NCBI RefSeq assembly: GCF_029784155.1
Contig: NC_073693.1
Coordinates: 285,668,875-285,732,874 of the forward strand
Length of the DNA: 64,000 bases
Direction of reading: 5' to 3'
Origin: Uranotaenia lowii
Taxonomy: Eukaryota > Arthropoda > Insecta > Diptera > Culicidae
The notes below the pieces were generated by a model, which was not told the DNA's origin, did not search any database, and worked only from the letters and a program-made list of their open reading frames with translations. Shown in pieces: positions 1 through 10,270 of the stretch. Each line of letters begins with the position of its first letter. Position 1 is the first letter of the stretch. A program made the position numbers and the translations under genes.

Positions 1-651
1 AACTATCCACGGAATTTAGTTTCTAACATTATAAAAGAAAGAACACATCAAATTTATAATAGTTTAAGTGTTTCGAATAAGATTATGAATAATTTTGCAA
101 CCATCCCCTACTGTGCAGGTTTAGGAGAAAAACTGGCCAGATATCTAAGGCAATTTGATATTAATGTTGCTTTCCAGCCATTAGACAAAATAAAAAACGT
201 AATTTTCACAAAAACCAAAGATAAAATTCCAAAAAATAAAAACATTTATGTGGTTTACGAAATAAAATGTGGAAAGTGTAAAAAATCATACGTTGGTGAA
301 ACGAGCCAGTTTTTAGAAAAACGAATCAAACAACATCAAACAAATGTATCAACGAAACAAATGAGCACTGGTTTAGCACAACATAGCTTAGAAACTGGTC
401 ATAATTTCGATTTTGAAAACACCAAAATTTTAGAGAGAGTAGCAGGATACAACGCAAGAATAACTACAGAAACCTTTTACATTAAACTAAGAGGGGACAA
501 CAATGTTGTAAACAGACAACGAGATTCATGTAATTTTAAAACAGCATACGACCCCGTCATTTCCAAATTAACACAGACACTGACACACAAATGTAAACGC
601 AAAACAAAACAAACTGAGCCAGAACAAATTAGTATAGACGAAAGCCAGTAA
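1..651 (+). CDS. Penelope-like element polyprotein, C-terminal part with GIY-YIG endonuclease (partial)
   Basis: The frame is open from base 1, so this is the C-terminal 216 residues of a longer protein rather than a gene starting at the ATG at 85. The first ~65 residues match the RT-to-endonuclease linker of PLEs (an 'ATIPYCAGLGEK' stretch, then 'VAFQPLDKIKN'). The GIY-YIG nuclease follows: 'YVVYEIKCGKCKKSYVGET' supplies the GIY-like 'VVY', a C-x2-C pair and the YIG-like 'YVG', then an R-x3-H segment. PLE endonucleases nick target DNA to prime reverse transcription. The last ~60 residues are basic and poorly conserved. No stop or frameshift is seen in the visible part. Activity cannot be judged without the RT. 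Confidence 0.85.
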   Translation, partial: NYPRNLVSNIIKERTHQIYNSLSVSNKIMNNFATIPYCAGLGEKLARYLRQFDINVAFQPLDKIKNVIFTKTKDKIPKNKNIYVVYEIKCGKCKKSYVGETSQFLEKRIKQHQTNVSTKQMSTGLAQHSLETGHNFDFENTKILERVAGYNARITTETFYIKLRGDNNVVNRQRDSCNFKTAYDPVISKLTQTLTHKCKRKTKQTEPEQISIDESQ

Positions 652-715
652 TTCGTAGGTTTGAAAACAAAAATTGTAATTTTAGTAATTATTAGTAATT
701 TAAAATGAATTTTAG

Positions 716-764
716 TGTCCACTGAAGAGGAGCGAATACCAGAGTAGCTCGAAACGTCTGGACA
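716..764 (+). ncRNA. hammerhead-ribozyme-like motif downstream of the PLE
   Basis: A CTGANGA box (CTGAAGA, 722-728) and a GAAAC-GTC box (751-758) are flanked by an exact 6-bp stem I (TGTCCA 716-721 with TGGACA 759-764). Stem II is GAGC (730-733) with GCTC (747-750), leaving G729 as a bulge. Stem III is collapsed: GAAAC runs straight into GTC, so the two strands would pair only between two copies. PLEs are known to carry hammerhead motifs with very short stem III. The bulge and missing loop may mean decay. Confidence 0.5.
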
Positions 765-880
765 AATGGTATAAAAACGTGTTTTAATTTGTAAAACTCG
801 CCGAAAAACGTCGATAAAATTCAACAACAATACATCGCGGCGATTAACCAACATTCATCAGTTTAATGTTTATTGTAGAA

Positions 881-3178
881 TGATCGTATGAAACTCGAAA
901 ACCAGCATTTACCTACAAAAGTGGAGGCAGTATACATACATATTTTAAACTTCTGGCTAAAGCGTTAAGAACTATAAGAATTGAACAATATTCGACATAT
1001 TATTCGTACGTACTGAAAGAATGCAAGAGAGCACAAGTTTTTGCTCTCAACGCATGCGAACCATTGCCAGCTACGATATTTCTGTATCTCTTATTGGACT
1101 ATTCTTTTAAAAACTCCCATCCGATTTTTAGCAATCTGGTTGCACTGATAGTCGCAGAGAGAACAATAAGGCTAAATATTCTCTCACTTGAAGCCCACGC
1201 GGGAGAACAAATTGAGCAAAATAGTCTTCAAAATCTGCAAACGTGGCGGATTTTTTATTATAGCCGATATAAACCATGTTAACCGACTTCAAGTAACCAT
1301 TTTTACGACAGTTTACTTATTTTGCAGGGATTGCGATTCTCAGTAAAGCTATTAACGATTTGAGTCATTTTTTCTAATGCGATTTTGTGTTTGCTGGGAT
1401 GATAAGAAAGTTAGACTGCCAATAGAAGTTCAACGGAAAATGGAAAATTTTTAAAACTCATGGGAATATCGACTAGAAGAAGTTCCAAATTTTTCTAGAA
1501 GTTCGAGCATTTTCATAAACTTTGTAAAGTGTTTTCCCGCTTGGGAAGGGACGGGGTGTTCACCCCCATTACTATAACAACACCATCACCCCGAACTCCC
1601 CCCCTCCTCTTAGGACCTCGCATACTTCCATTCGTTTCAATACCAATTGAAATGCATGCGGTTAAAACATTTCCATAAATAAGTGAGGTCGTCACAACTA
1701 TGGAGCGTATTTGGATGCTGCTCTTCCTATTTCACAATAGAGGAAGGAATCCAATTAGAGGGATCTTAGAATCAATGGTGTATTGGTGTTCAAAAGACTA
1801 TAAAAAAGTTATATGTTTTAATCTTAAAATTATGGCTTTCTTATCAAATGGCGACTAGAAAACAGATCCTGGTGAGAGATTTAAAAATTCAACTTTCATT
1901 GGCAGAAGTTATCTCTCGTAACCCTTTTGTTGGACTCACTCTTAAGATCGGTAGTGGCAAAAACTGGGCCACACTAATAGACTCCTTTAAAGGTCTTTAC
2001 CGGACACCTCTTCCATTTTACTAAACGCGCGCGCGCTCTTACAAACGAATTTCCAAAGAGGAGAAATTGCCAAGTCCACCACAATTTATAACCGCAGCCA
2101 TCGCCCGCCGTGTCCATTTCGAAGGTCCATCTTGGGAAATTCGATATGACTTTTCAATGGTGCTTATCGGCGTTTTTTTCCTTCATTCCAAAAGGTATAT
2201 GGAATGAAGGTGAAAAAAGTAGGTACACTCCTAACAACACACACGCGCCCAGGCTCATGTGGGCTGAAAGTTTCGCTTTTTCTGAAGGGTTTCCCCGTTG
2301 GTAAAATTATCTCGAATTTTTCTCGACCCTTACCACTTTCCCACTTTCAATGAGGAGATTGGTCAATGGTGATGACCGACCCACCAATATCGTCAGTAGT
2401 CCTCCTCTTGAGCTTCCTCGCAAGAAACTTATGGAATTTAGATTAAGGGCTTCACATTGCACTGGAGATCGCAGAAGAGAGGGAAACTCTAACGTTGTTG
2501 AGCGCTAATCACCAGAGGTAGTTTTTCTTTACTGGGTACTAGACGATGACGATGGTGTGTCGCAATCAACACCTTTTCGTTTTTTTTTTTGCTTTCTTCG
2601 GAAGGTTTCCACCTATCTTGTATCTGGATGGTTCTTCGTTTCGGACGCATCGTTGTCGACGTCTTGTCGTGTCGTGGGATCTTCTACACATTGTCGTGCT
2701 TTGAGGGGCGTTTGAATATCAAACACTGTTTGGGAATGCTCTTGAAGACGGCAGGGAGTGGAAAGAGGTGGAAAGGGTGGTCATTCCGTGAGTGCGGTAG
2801 TAGTAAATACGCAGCGACGTCGTCGTTCAGCGACCCTGGGGGCAAACTTTGCCAGTTAGTCGGGGGTCTCAATGGTTCTCGGTCGGTTTTGCACGCAAAG
2901 TCATAGTGGTAATTTGTACCAGTTACCAACATACCTACTGGGAATGGACCGAGCGATATTGTGCCAGGAAGTTGTATACTTCTATGACTTCTAACGGTGT
3001 GATTTTTTTTGTTCCTGGAAAGTTTTATTTTGATCATTATTTTTTTTAATTTTTCGCTAAAAAATTCTGATAAGATAGAGATTTTTGAAATATCCCAGAG
3101 TAATTATATTTTTTAAATGTTTTGTTATTAGGAAAATACATAATTGATTGCAGGCAGAAAGACATATTTTGAGAGCAT
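881..3178. other. intergenic DNA, no gene recognised
   Basis: No ORF here looks coding. Visible details are a C-rich stretch near 1550-1620, a CG-dinucleotide run at 2025-2036, and several poly(T) runs near 2580 and 3003. Base composition is more even than in the surrounding AT-rich repeats, so part of this may be single-copy host sequence. I see no inverted or direct repeat that would define an element. Confidence 0.4.
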
Positions 3179-3511
3179 ATGCACGTGATTGAATTTTTTT
3201 TAATTTCGCCTTGCACTTGGAAAATACCTGGAGATCAGAAATACCAAAAACGGTATGGTGGGGTTCGTCAAGCTACAGTGGCGACACCTACCATGGTGAA
3301 GATCATCAGGATGTGCCCTGAGAGAATTCCTAGACGTTGTATCATTAAATTGGCGATAGATTTTAATATACCGGATCAAATGCGTGGTGGAAATTTGAAA
3401 GATGATCTTTGGACCAAGTCTTACAAGATCCTGAGGTTCCAAGACCTTCCGGTAGAACAGCAGCAAGAACTGGTAAGAAGAGCGAAGGCGTGGGCCGCTC
3501 ATGAAAATTAG
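3179..3511 (+). CDS. unassigned 110-residue ORF
   Basis: I do not recognise this protein. From about residue 25 the composition looks protein-like rather than random: charged residues are evenly spread, there is a 'CPERIPRRC' patch and a helix-like 'QDLPVEQQQELVRR' near the C-terminus. The N-terminal 15-20 residues, translated from a T-rich stretch, are unlikely to be real, so the true start may be later or the segment may be an exon or decayed element fragment. An 'attgattgcag' sequence at about 3145-3155 could be a splice acceptor. No neighbour helps. It could equally be a chance ORF. Confidence 0.25.
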   Translation: MHVIEFFLISPCTWKIPGDQKYQKRYGGVRQATVATPTMVKIIRMCPERIPRRCIIKLAIDFNIPDQMRGGNLKDDLWTKSYKILRFQDLPVEQQQELVRRAKAWAAHEN

Positions 3512-4560
3512 GAGAATATCGTTTTTTTACCGATGGATACGTCGGCGTACAACTGTTCGTGAAAATACAGAACTACAGATTTTGGTTGCCAGAAAGATTA
3601 CGAATCTATGCTGAAGTATTGAAGCCCACAAGGCGATAGAAACCTTTATTGTTCAAGGAAGTATCACCCATACTTCCCTGGTGGAGATCAACCGAACACC
3701 TTTACACGTCCCCATTTGGAATTTAGCTTTAGGTATTTCAGCACTGGCAGCATTGGCTAACGAAGGGAAGAAATCCCAATTTTTGTGCGAAAAATTTTTA
3801 AGGCCGGATTTCCTGGAAACTTGATACAGAATTTGCCCGGATTTATTTTGATAGTAAATATGAAATTGTTTAATATTATAAAATGAATCACTGCAATTTA
3901 TGTTTGTTACATAATTTATCAGCTTTATCGGTGAATGTGATGTTTAAAGTAAAATCATCTTAAGACTATGAAATTTTTTATAGACGGATAAAAAGTTTGA
4001 CGAAGGGGAAGAGGGTGGAAATGAGCTGGTAAAATTTATTTAGAAGCATCATCATCACATACCAAATTTTTGTTCACCACGGGCCATCTACTATGAAGTG
4101 GTAGATTCAGATAGAGGACGAACCACGCTTGGCTTACAACCAGAAATTATGCAACTGTCTGTAGATTTTTTACTTGAATATTACATTACATTCTTAATCA
4201 CCCATTTTTTTTTTCAAAATTTAAAAATAAATTCCATAAGTTAAATCCTGGAGGACAGGGATGAGAAATGCGCACTTTTTTTCAATTTTTTTTCTTTCGA
4301 AATTTTTTTCGATAGATTGTGAATTATCACAAAATATTACTACATACTAAACCAAAAAAAATAAAATGTCAGTAACTTGACCAAATATGATTAATTGTTT
4401 TTTGGCGTTTCAAGCATTTATCCGATATTATTGGGTTATTGGTAAAACACAATATTGGATTTTTGTTTAATTCAGATTACCGTAATCCGGGGTAATATTC
4501 ATCACTTATTTCAATATTTTTCGATTATTTTTTCTGTTAAGAGGAATATGGCATGTAGGC
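3512..4560. other. intergenic DNA, no gene recognised
   Basis: AT-rich sequence with poly(T) runs (about 4207 and 4275) and no ORF above background. I see no repeat structure. Confidence 0.4.
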
Positions 4561-4574
4561 TAGTGAAGTAGACA

Positions 4575-7500
4575 ATGTGCAACTCGAGACCCCATACACC
4601 CAACCCTCGGGTAGTGGTCATATCACCTCTTGTCTGCAACTCCGATTCTCTACCTCCCCGTGGTACTAGCTGGGGTGCGAGCAACCTTAGCGGAGATCGG
4701 GTACCCAACCCCGGTGGATGCTTTGGTCGCATGCAGAATGAGTTAGGGGGCTTCGTACGCGTCTGTTCTCCATGTTAGGGGCGGCGTGCGGAGTGCAACA
4801 ACGTCCTGGTGGTGTTCGGGACCCAAAACAGCAACATCACGACGGTCCTCCTGCGAGATAGTGGGGTTAGCTGCGGGCCTTGCGAGCCTGTGACTACTAA
4901 AAAAAACATAAGCAACGAATAACGAACAACAAATTTCGGATGGAAATCGGCAAAGACCCACGCGACGAAAAGGGACTAGCGATTGGAAACTTGGAACATG
5001 GAACTGCCGATCTCTAAATTTTGTGGGCAGTACCCACGTGCTCTCCAACGAATTGAAGAGCCGCAAATTCGACATCGTAGCGCTGCAGGAGGTATGCTGG
5101 AAGGGCTCCACGGTACGAACGTATCCAGATGGTCGTGCCATCTACCAGAGCTGCGGCAACACACACGAGCTTGGAACAGCTTTTATAGTGATGGGAAAGA
5201 TGCAAAAGCGCGTGATCGGGTGGTGGCCGATCAACTCACGAATGTGCCGGTTGAGAATCAAGGGCCGGTTCTTCAACAACAGCATCATCAACGTGCACAG
5301 CCCTCACCTCGGAAGTACCGGTGACGACAAAGACGAATTTTACGCGCAGCTGGAGCGTGAATACGACCGTTGCCCAAAACATGATATCAAGATCGTCATC
5401 GGGGATTTCAATGCTCAGGTCGGCCAGGAGGAGGAATTTAGACCGACTATTGGAAGGTTCAGCGCGCACCAGCTGACCAACGAAAACGGCCTCAGACTTA
5501 TTGATTTCGCCGCCTCCAAACGAATGGCCGTACGTAGTACCTTTTTTCAGCACCGCCTCCCACACAAGTACACCTGGAGATCACCGTACCAAACGCAATC
5601 ACAGATTGACCACGTTTTGATCGACAGCCGGCACTTTTCGGACATCATCGACGTCAGATCCTGTCGGGGCGCCAACATCGAGTCGGACCATTATCTGGTG
5701 ATGGTGAAGATGCGCCCAAAACTCTCCGTAGTGAACAACAAGCGAAACCGGCGCCCGCCTCGGTTAAACATCGCGCGACTGAAGCAACCTGAGGTCGCGG
5801 CAGACTACGCGCAATCGGTCGAAGCAGCGCTGCCGGCAGAGGGCGAGCTTGACGAAGCCCCTCTCGAGGACTGTTGGGATACCATCAAAACAGCCATCAA
5901 CAGTGCGGCGGAGAACGTCATCGGTTATGTGGAGCGATCTCGACGGAACGACTGGTTCGACGAGGAGTGTAGGAGGGTGATGGACGAAGAAAATGCCGCG
6001 CGGGCGGCAGTAGTGCAAAGAGGCACCCGTCGAAATGTGGAAAATCACCGACAGCGGAAGAGGCAGCGAGTCCGACTTTTCCAGGAGAAAAAGCGCCGCC
6101 TGGAGGAGGAGGAGCTCCAGGAGCTGGAGCAGCTGCATCGTTCCCAAGAAACACGAAAGTTCTATCAGAAACTCAACGCATCCCGCAAAGGCTTCGTGCC
6201 GCAAGCCGAAATGTGCCGGGATAAGGACGGGGGTATCCTGACGGACAACCGTGAGGTGATCAAAAGGTGGAAGCAGCACTTCGATGAACACCTGAACGGC
6301 GCACATGCAGGAGATCAAGACGGTGGGGGAAGGTACATCGCCGGCGTAGCCAACGACGAAGAGGAGCCACTCCCAACGATAAGTGAAGTTAAGGAAGCCA
6401 TTCGCCAGCTGAATAGAAACAAGTCGGCTGGGAAGGATGGCATCGCAGCTGAACTCATCAAAATGGGCCCGGACAGGTTGGCCGATTGCCTACACCGGTT
6501 GATAATCCGGATCTGGGACATAGAACAGCTACCGGAGGAGTGGAAGGAGGGGGTAATATGCCCCATCTACAAGAAGGGCGACAAATTGGACTGTGAGAAC
6601 TACCGAGCGATCACTGTCCTCAATGCCGCCTACAAAGTGTTGTCCCGAATCCTACTCCGCCGCCTAACGCCACAAGCAAACAGATTCGTGGGAAGTCATC
6701 AGGCCGGCTTCATGGAGGGACGGTCTACGACGGACCAGATATTCACATTGCGGCAAATCCTCCAAAAATGCCGTGAACACCAAGTCCCTACGCATCATCT
6801 ATTCATCGACTTCAAAGCCGCATACGACACGATCGACCGTAACGAGCTATGGAAAATCATGGACGAGAACGGCTTTTCCGGGAAGCTGATCAGACTGATC
6901 AAGGCGACGATGGATGGAACGCAGTGCTGTGTGCGGATTTCGGGTGAATTGTCGAGTTCATTCGAATCGCGCAGGGGGCTTCGACAAGGTGATGGTCTAT
7001 CCTGCATGATGTTCAACGTGGCGCTAGAAGGTGTTATTCGACGAGCGGTGGGCGAAATGCGGGGCACGATTTTCAACAGATCCAGTCAACTTATCTGCCT
7101 TGCCGATGACATTGATATAGTCGGCAGATCATCTGCGGCGGTGGAGGAGATCTACCGCAAACTGAAACGCGAAGCAGGAAGGATTGGGTTGATGATTAAT
7201 ACGTCCAAGACGAAGTACATGCTGGCCTGCGGATCCGAGACCGACCGAACCCGCTTGTCCAGTAATAACAAGGTCACGATCGACGACGACGAGCTGGAGA
7301 TAGTCGAAGACTTTGTCTATCTCGGCTCACTGGTGACCGCAGACAATGACACCAGCCGTGAGATCCGGAGGCGAATTATCAGCGGAAGTCGTGCCTACTA
7401 TGGACTCCACAAGCAACTGCGGTCGAGAAGACTTAGCCCTCGCACGAAGTGTAACCTGTATATGACGCTCATTAGACCGGTTGTTCTCTACGGGCACGAG

Positions 7501-7920
7501 ACATGGATATTGCTCGAGGAGGACCTGCGTACACTCGGAGTATTCGAGCGACGAGTGTTAAGAACCATCTTTGGTGGCGTACAGGAGAACGGAGTGTGGA
7601 GGCGAAGGATGAACCACGAGCTCGCGCGCCTCTACGGCGAACCCAGTATCCAGAAGGTGGTGAAGGCTGGCCGGATACGCTGGGCGGGACATGTTGCGAG
7701 AATGCCGGACGACTGTCCTGCAAAACAGGTGTTCGCTACGAATCCGGTAGGAACAAGACGAGCGGGGGCGCAACGAGCGAGGTGGTTAGACCAAGTGGAG
7801 CGTGATCTGGCGAACGTGGGGTGCCCGAGAAATTTGAGAACGGTTGCTATGAACCGAGTGAATTTTAGGAATTAAGTTCGTCAAGTTATGTCGTAAGACG
7901 GAATACTATGTAAATAGAAA
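4575..7920 (+). mobile_element. RTE-like non-LTR retrotransposon, nearly complete
   Basis: A GC-rich block stands out sharply from AT-rich flanks on both sides. It holds about 340 bp of apparent 5' UTR, one long ORF with endonuclease then reverse transcriptase, and a short 3' tail ending near 'gtaaatagaaaataa'. The single-ORF layout, APE-type endonuclease, 'GLRQGDGLS' RT motif and C-terminal 'WAGHVARM' segment fit the RTE clade. Ends are judged from the composition change; I could not find target duplications. Confidence 0.75.
4912..7875 (+). CDS. RTE-like endonuclease-reverse transcriptase
   Basis: Single polyprotein of a LINE: it nicks chromosomal DNA and copies its own RNA at the nick. 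The frame is open from just after a TAA at 4909 and has no in-frame ATG before the first conserved motif, so the start is unsure; 4912 is the 5' limit of the open frame. APE-type endonuclease motifs in order are 'TWN' (4996-5004), 'LQE' (near 5083), 'GDFN' (near 5401), 'QIDH' (near 5605) and 'SDH' (near 5683). RT motifs are 'FIDFKAAYD' (A, near 6803), 'RRGLRQGDGLS' (B, near 6970) and 'LADD' in place of the usual F/Y-ADD (C, near 7099). A conserved 'RIRWAGHVARM' follows near 7675. About 988 codons with no stop or frameshift after 4912, so this copy looks young. Weak points are the missing ATG and the unusual LADD. Confidence 0.85.
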   Translation, partial: ATNNEQQISDGNRQRPTRRKGTSDWKLGTWNCRSLNFVGSTHVLSNELKSRKFDIVALQEVCWKGSTVRTYPDGRAIYQSCGNTHELGTAFIVMGKMQKRVIGWWPINSRMCRLRIKGRFFNNSIINVHSPHLGSTGDDKDEFYAQLEREYDRCPKHDIKIVIGDFNAQVGQEEEFRPTIGRFSAHQLTNENGLRLIDFAASKRMAVRSTFFQHRLPHKYTWRSPYQTQSQIDHVLIDSRHFSDIIDVRSCRGANIESDHYLVMVKMRPKLSVVNNKRNRRPPRLNIARLKQPEVAADYAQSVEAALPAEGELDEAPLEDCWDTIKTAINSAAENVIGYVERSRRNDWFDEECRRVMDEENAARAAVVQRGTRRNVENHRQRKRQRVRLFQEKKRRLEEEELQELEQLHRSQETRKFYQKLNASRKGFVPQAEMCRDKDGGILTDNREVIKRWKQHFDEHLNGAHAGDQDGGGRYIAGVANDEEEPLPTISEVKEAIRQLNRNKSAGKDGIAAELIKMGPDRLADCLHRLIIRIWDIEQLPEEWKEGVICPIYKKGDKLDCENYRAITVLNAAYKVLSRILLRRLTPQANRFVGSHQAGFMEGRSTTDQIFTLRQILQKCREHQVPTHHLFIDFKAAYDTIDRNELWKIMDENGFSGKLIRLIKATMDGTQCCVRISGELSSSFESRRGLRQGDGLSCMMFNVALEGVIRRAVGEMRGTIFNRSSQLICLADDIDIVGRSSAAVEEIYRKLKREAGRIGLMINTSKTKYMLACGSETDRTRLSSNNKVTIDDDELEIVEDFVYLGSLVTADNDTSREIRRRIISGSRAYYGLHKQLRSRRLSPRTKCNLYMTLIRPVVLYGHETWILLEEDLRTLGVFERRVLRTIFGGVQENGVWRRRMNHELARLYGEPSIQKVVKAGRIRWAGHVARMPDDCPAKQVFATNPVGTRRAGAQRARWLDQVERDLANVGCPRNLRTVAMNRVNFRN

Positions 7921-8365
7921 ATAATGGCATGTTTCATATTCTTAAAATCAGTACTGGACTCCAATGAACGTAAAACATGGTTGCAGAAATTTATTAGACC
8001 ACTATAAATTTGATTAAAAATTCGATTTCGTCTCTGTTTTTAATTTGATGCTTTGGGGTTACATTGATCAGTCTCTATTTTAACGGTTTTAACGAGTTTT
8101 CTCGATCATAAAGGTTACAAAACACCTTCATACTATTTACAAATGCTAGTTTATCAATTTTATATAACTTTTTAACGTTTTCTTTTGAAAATATTTATTA
8201 TTGAAAAAAGTACTATCATGTTGCGTACATTTAGGGGCGAAACTTAATACAATTGCTAAATAGTTTGAGAAAAAAATACAAATGAAATTGTACCTTAACA
8301 CATTCCTTTAGACCCATCCACTATTTCCATTTTCATTTTTTCTTCAAAGTTAACCATTTGATAGG
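7921..8365. other. short AT-rich spacer, nothing recognised
   Basis: AT-rich sequence between the RTE-like element and the Jockey-clade element. No ORF or repeat seen. Confidence 0.4.
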
Positions 8366-8377
8366 GTTTCTATCCAT
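8366..8377. repeat. target-site duplication, left copy (Jockey-clade element)
   Basis: GTTTCTATCCAT directly adjoins the poly(T) tract. The same 12 bases recur at 13614-13625 beyond the 5' UTR of the element. Confidence 0.8.
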
Positions 8378-8618
8378 TTTTTTTTTTTTAAATATGTCTT
8401 TATTAGTCTTTTAATCATTACATTTAAGTTACATTATTAAAGTTAAATTAAAGTGTTCAGATCAATTATGATCAGTTCAACTCTTTGATACAGTTAATTT
8501 TAAACATTGTTTATTTGATTTAAATTTGCTTTAGCAATAAATAATTTGATTTATAGGAGAATATCCTGTTGAGCAAAAAAAAAATGTATAAACTTAATCC
8601 TAAATCCTAAAAACTAAC

Positions 8619-9532
8619 TTAATTGTAAAGAGAACGAATCTCTGCGATGGAAGACTGCATCGATTTGCCTCTGAAGTTGGAGATAATTTTGTTGGCCATC
8701 TCTCCGATCGATTCAATGCCCGCAATCCGATGAAGATCTTCGGTGCTGTGCCAAGGTGGAAGCCGCAAAATCATTTTCAGAACCTTGTTCTGAATCCTCT
8801 GGATGGCTTTCTTCCTCGTCGCGCAGCAGCTAGACCAAATCGGAACTGCATACATTATCGCTGGTCGAAAGACCTGTTTGTAGATTAACATCTTATTTCG
8901 CAGACACAACCTGGATTTCCTGTTGATGAGAGAATAAAGAGATTTAGTGTATTTATTACATTTAGATTGAATATCTTCAATGTGATTTTTAAAAGTAAGA
9001 TTCCGATCAAGTGTAAGTCCCAAGTACTTCACGTGATCAGACCATTCTAATAAAACCCCATTAAAAGTTATGGAATGATTTTCATTAGGTTTTAAAAAAT
9101 TTGCTCTTGGCTTATGGGGAAATAAAATAACTTGAGTTTTGGAAGCGTTAGGAGAAATTTTCCACATTTTCAAGTAATTCAAAAAGGAATTTAAATTTTG
9201 TTGCAATCTACTGCGTACCACCCGTAAATTTCGACCTTTGGCTGAAAGCAAAGTATCATCAGCAAATAATCTTCTACCTTTTCCTTCTGGTACATCAGGA
9301 AGATCAGAAGTAAAAATATTATATAAAATTGGCCCAAGTATACTACCCTGAGGGACACCAGCTCTAATGGTTGTCCTTTCAGAGCATGAATTTTGATAGC
9401 TTTCTTGTAAGGTTCGGCTAGTCAAATAATTTTGAATAATTTTGGTGAGATATACAGGAAAATCAAATCGAGCTAATTTAGCTACTAAACCTTTGTGCCA
9501 AACACTGTCAAAAGCTTTTTCAATATCAAGAA
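8619..9532 (-). pseudogene. Jockey-clade ORF2, C-terminal part: RT catalytic core
   Basis: Continuation of the RT interrupted at 9533-10262. It resumes at motif A 'DIEKAFDSVWHKGL', then motif B 'AGVPQGSILGP', motif C 'FADD', and the thumb-like 'VKYLGLTLD'. The C-terminus ends 'AEIRSLYN' at the stop at 8619, about 230 bp before the poly(A). Without the insertion the motif A region would be continuous with the N-terminal part, so the insertion is the main lesion. Confidence 0.85.
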
Positions 9533-10262
9533 CAATGGTCGGAAAATCGCTCAAGAAAAGCAATCAGGAATGGTTTCTAGCTAGAAGGATGCTTCCTCCG
9601 AGTGCTGTGGTACGCACGTGGTAAAAGTACCCATTGAATATATGTCGAAAATCAACACTAACTTGATACAAGAAGATATACAATACCCCACCGGAGGCTA
9701 CCGTTGCTATTCGTCACGTGGCTAATCGACGGTGATCGACATACTTGGTGATACATTTTGAACGTCGCTCCCTCAATCATTCCCGAACGTCTATCCTCGC
9801 ATCATTGTTGATAATGCTCGTTATTGATAGACGATCATTAATGTTTCAAAAGGAAAAATCTGAATAAATACCAGGACCACATGTTCAAAAAAGCTGTAGC
9901 ACATGCTGAACAGTTCATTGCGGTTACCTAGTCATGTTTTTGTCCTTCTAGGCAAAGCGAAAAATGAAAAATCATCTGATAGCCTACATAGATCGCTCAG
10001 AACTGATACATATCAGTTATGATCCTAAAGGTTGAAAGTCGTCAAGGGAAGGAAATCAGCATCGAGACGTTCGTTGCTGATAGTCTGTGTCCTTTTTTAC
10101 CACATCATGTATCGCAAAAGTGTTTCAAATACGGAAGCGTCGTTGTCATGCATGATTGTTTGTATGATTTGGTTGAAGAAGGAAAATTTGACTGCTTTGA
10201 TTTTTTAGCTCTGAATGTAGTCAAGCATGACTCGGTGAAAATGATTGATTTTCGGAAGATTA
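9533..10262. mobile_element. 730-bp hAT-like insertion in Jockey ORF2
   Basis: The RT reading frame is split between 'GVALLD' and 'DIEKAFD'. At the junctions ATCAAGAA occurs twice (9525-9532 and 10263-10270), an 8-bp target duplication fitting the hAT pattern nTnnnnAn. The inserted DNA starts CAATGGTCGGAAAATC and its far end, read in reverse, starts TAATCTTCCGAAAATC: imperfect inverted ends matching at about 15 of 21 positions. No transposase is seen. A 95-residue ORF (10019-10306) runs out of the insert into the LINE and so is probably not a gene of the element. Confidence 0.75.
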
Positions 10263-10270
10263 ATCAAGAA

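Larger units (their letters stand above)
1..880 (+). mobile_element. Penelope-like retroelement, 3' portion
   Basis: The window opens inside a Penelope-like element (PLE). Its coding part (1-651) ends in a GIY-YIG endonuclease, the domain that distinguishes canonical PLEs from LINEs. About 65 bp after the stop lies a hammerhead-like RNA motif, as known PLEs carry in their LTR-like ends. The right boundary is not marked by a poly(A) or clear repeat; 880 is an estimate from where recognisable element-like sequence fades. The reverse transcriptase core lies left of the window. Confidence 0.8.

Noticed and set aside
477..854. 125-codon minus-strand ORF
   Set aside because: Overlaps the PLE coding end and the hammerhead-like motif on the other strand; no domain, so a shadow.
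2589..3049. Three overlapping ORFs of 66-117 codons on both strands
   Set aside because: They overlap in different frames, have no recognisable domain, and begin in a poly(T) stretch.
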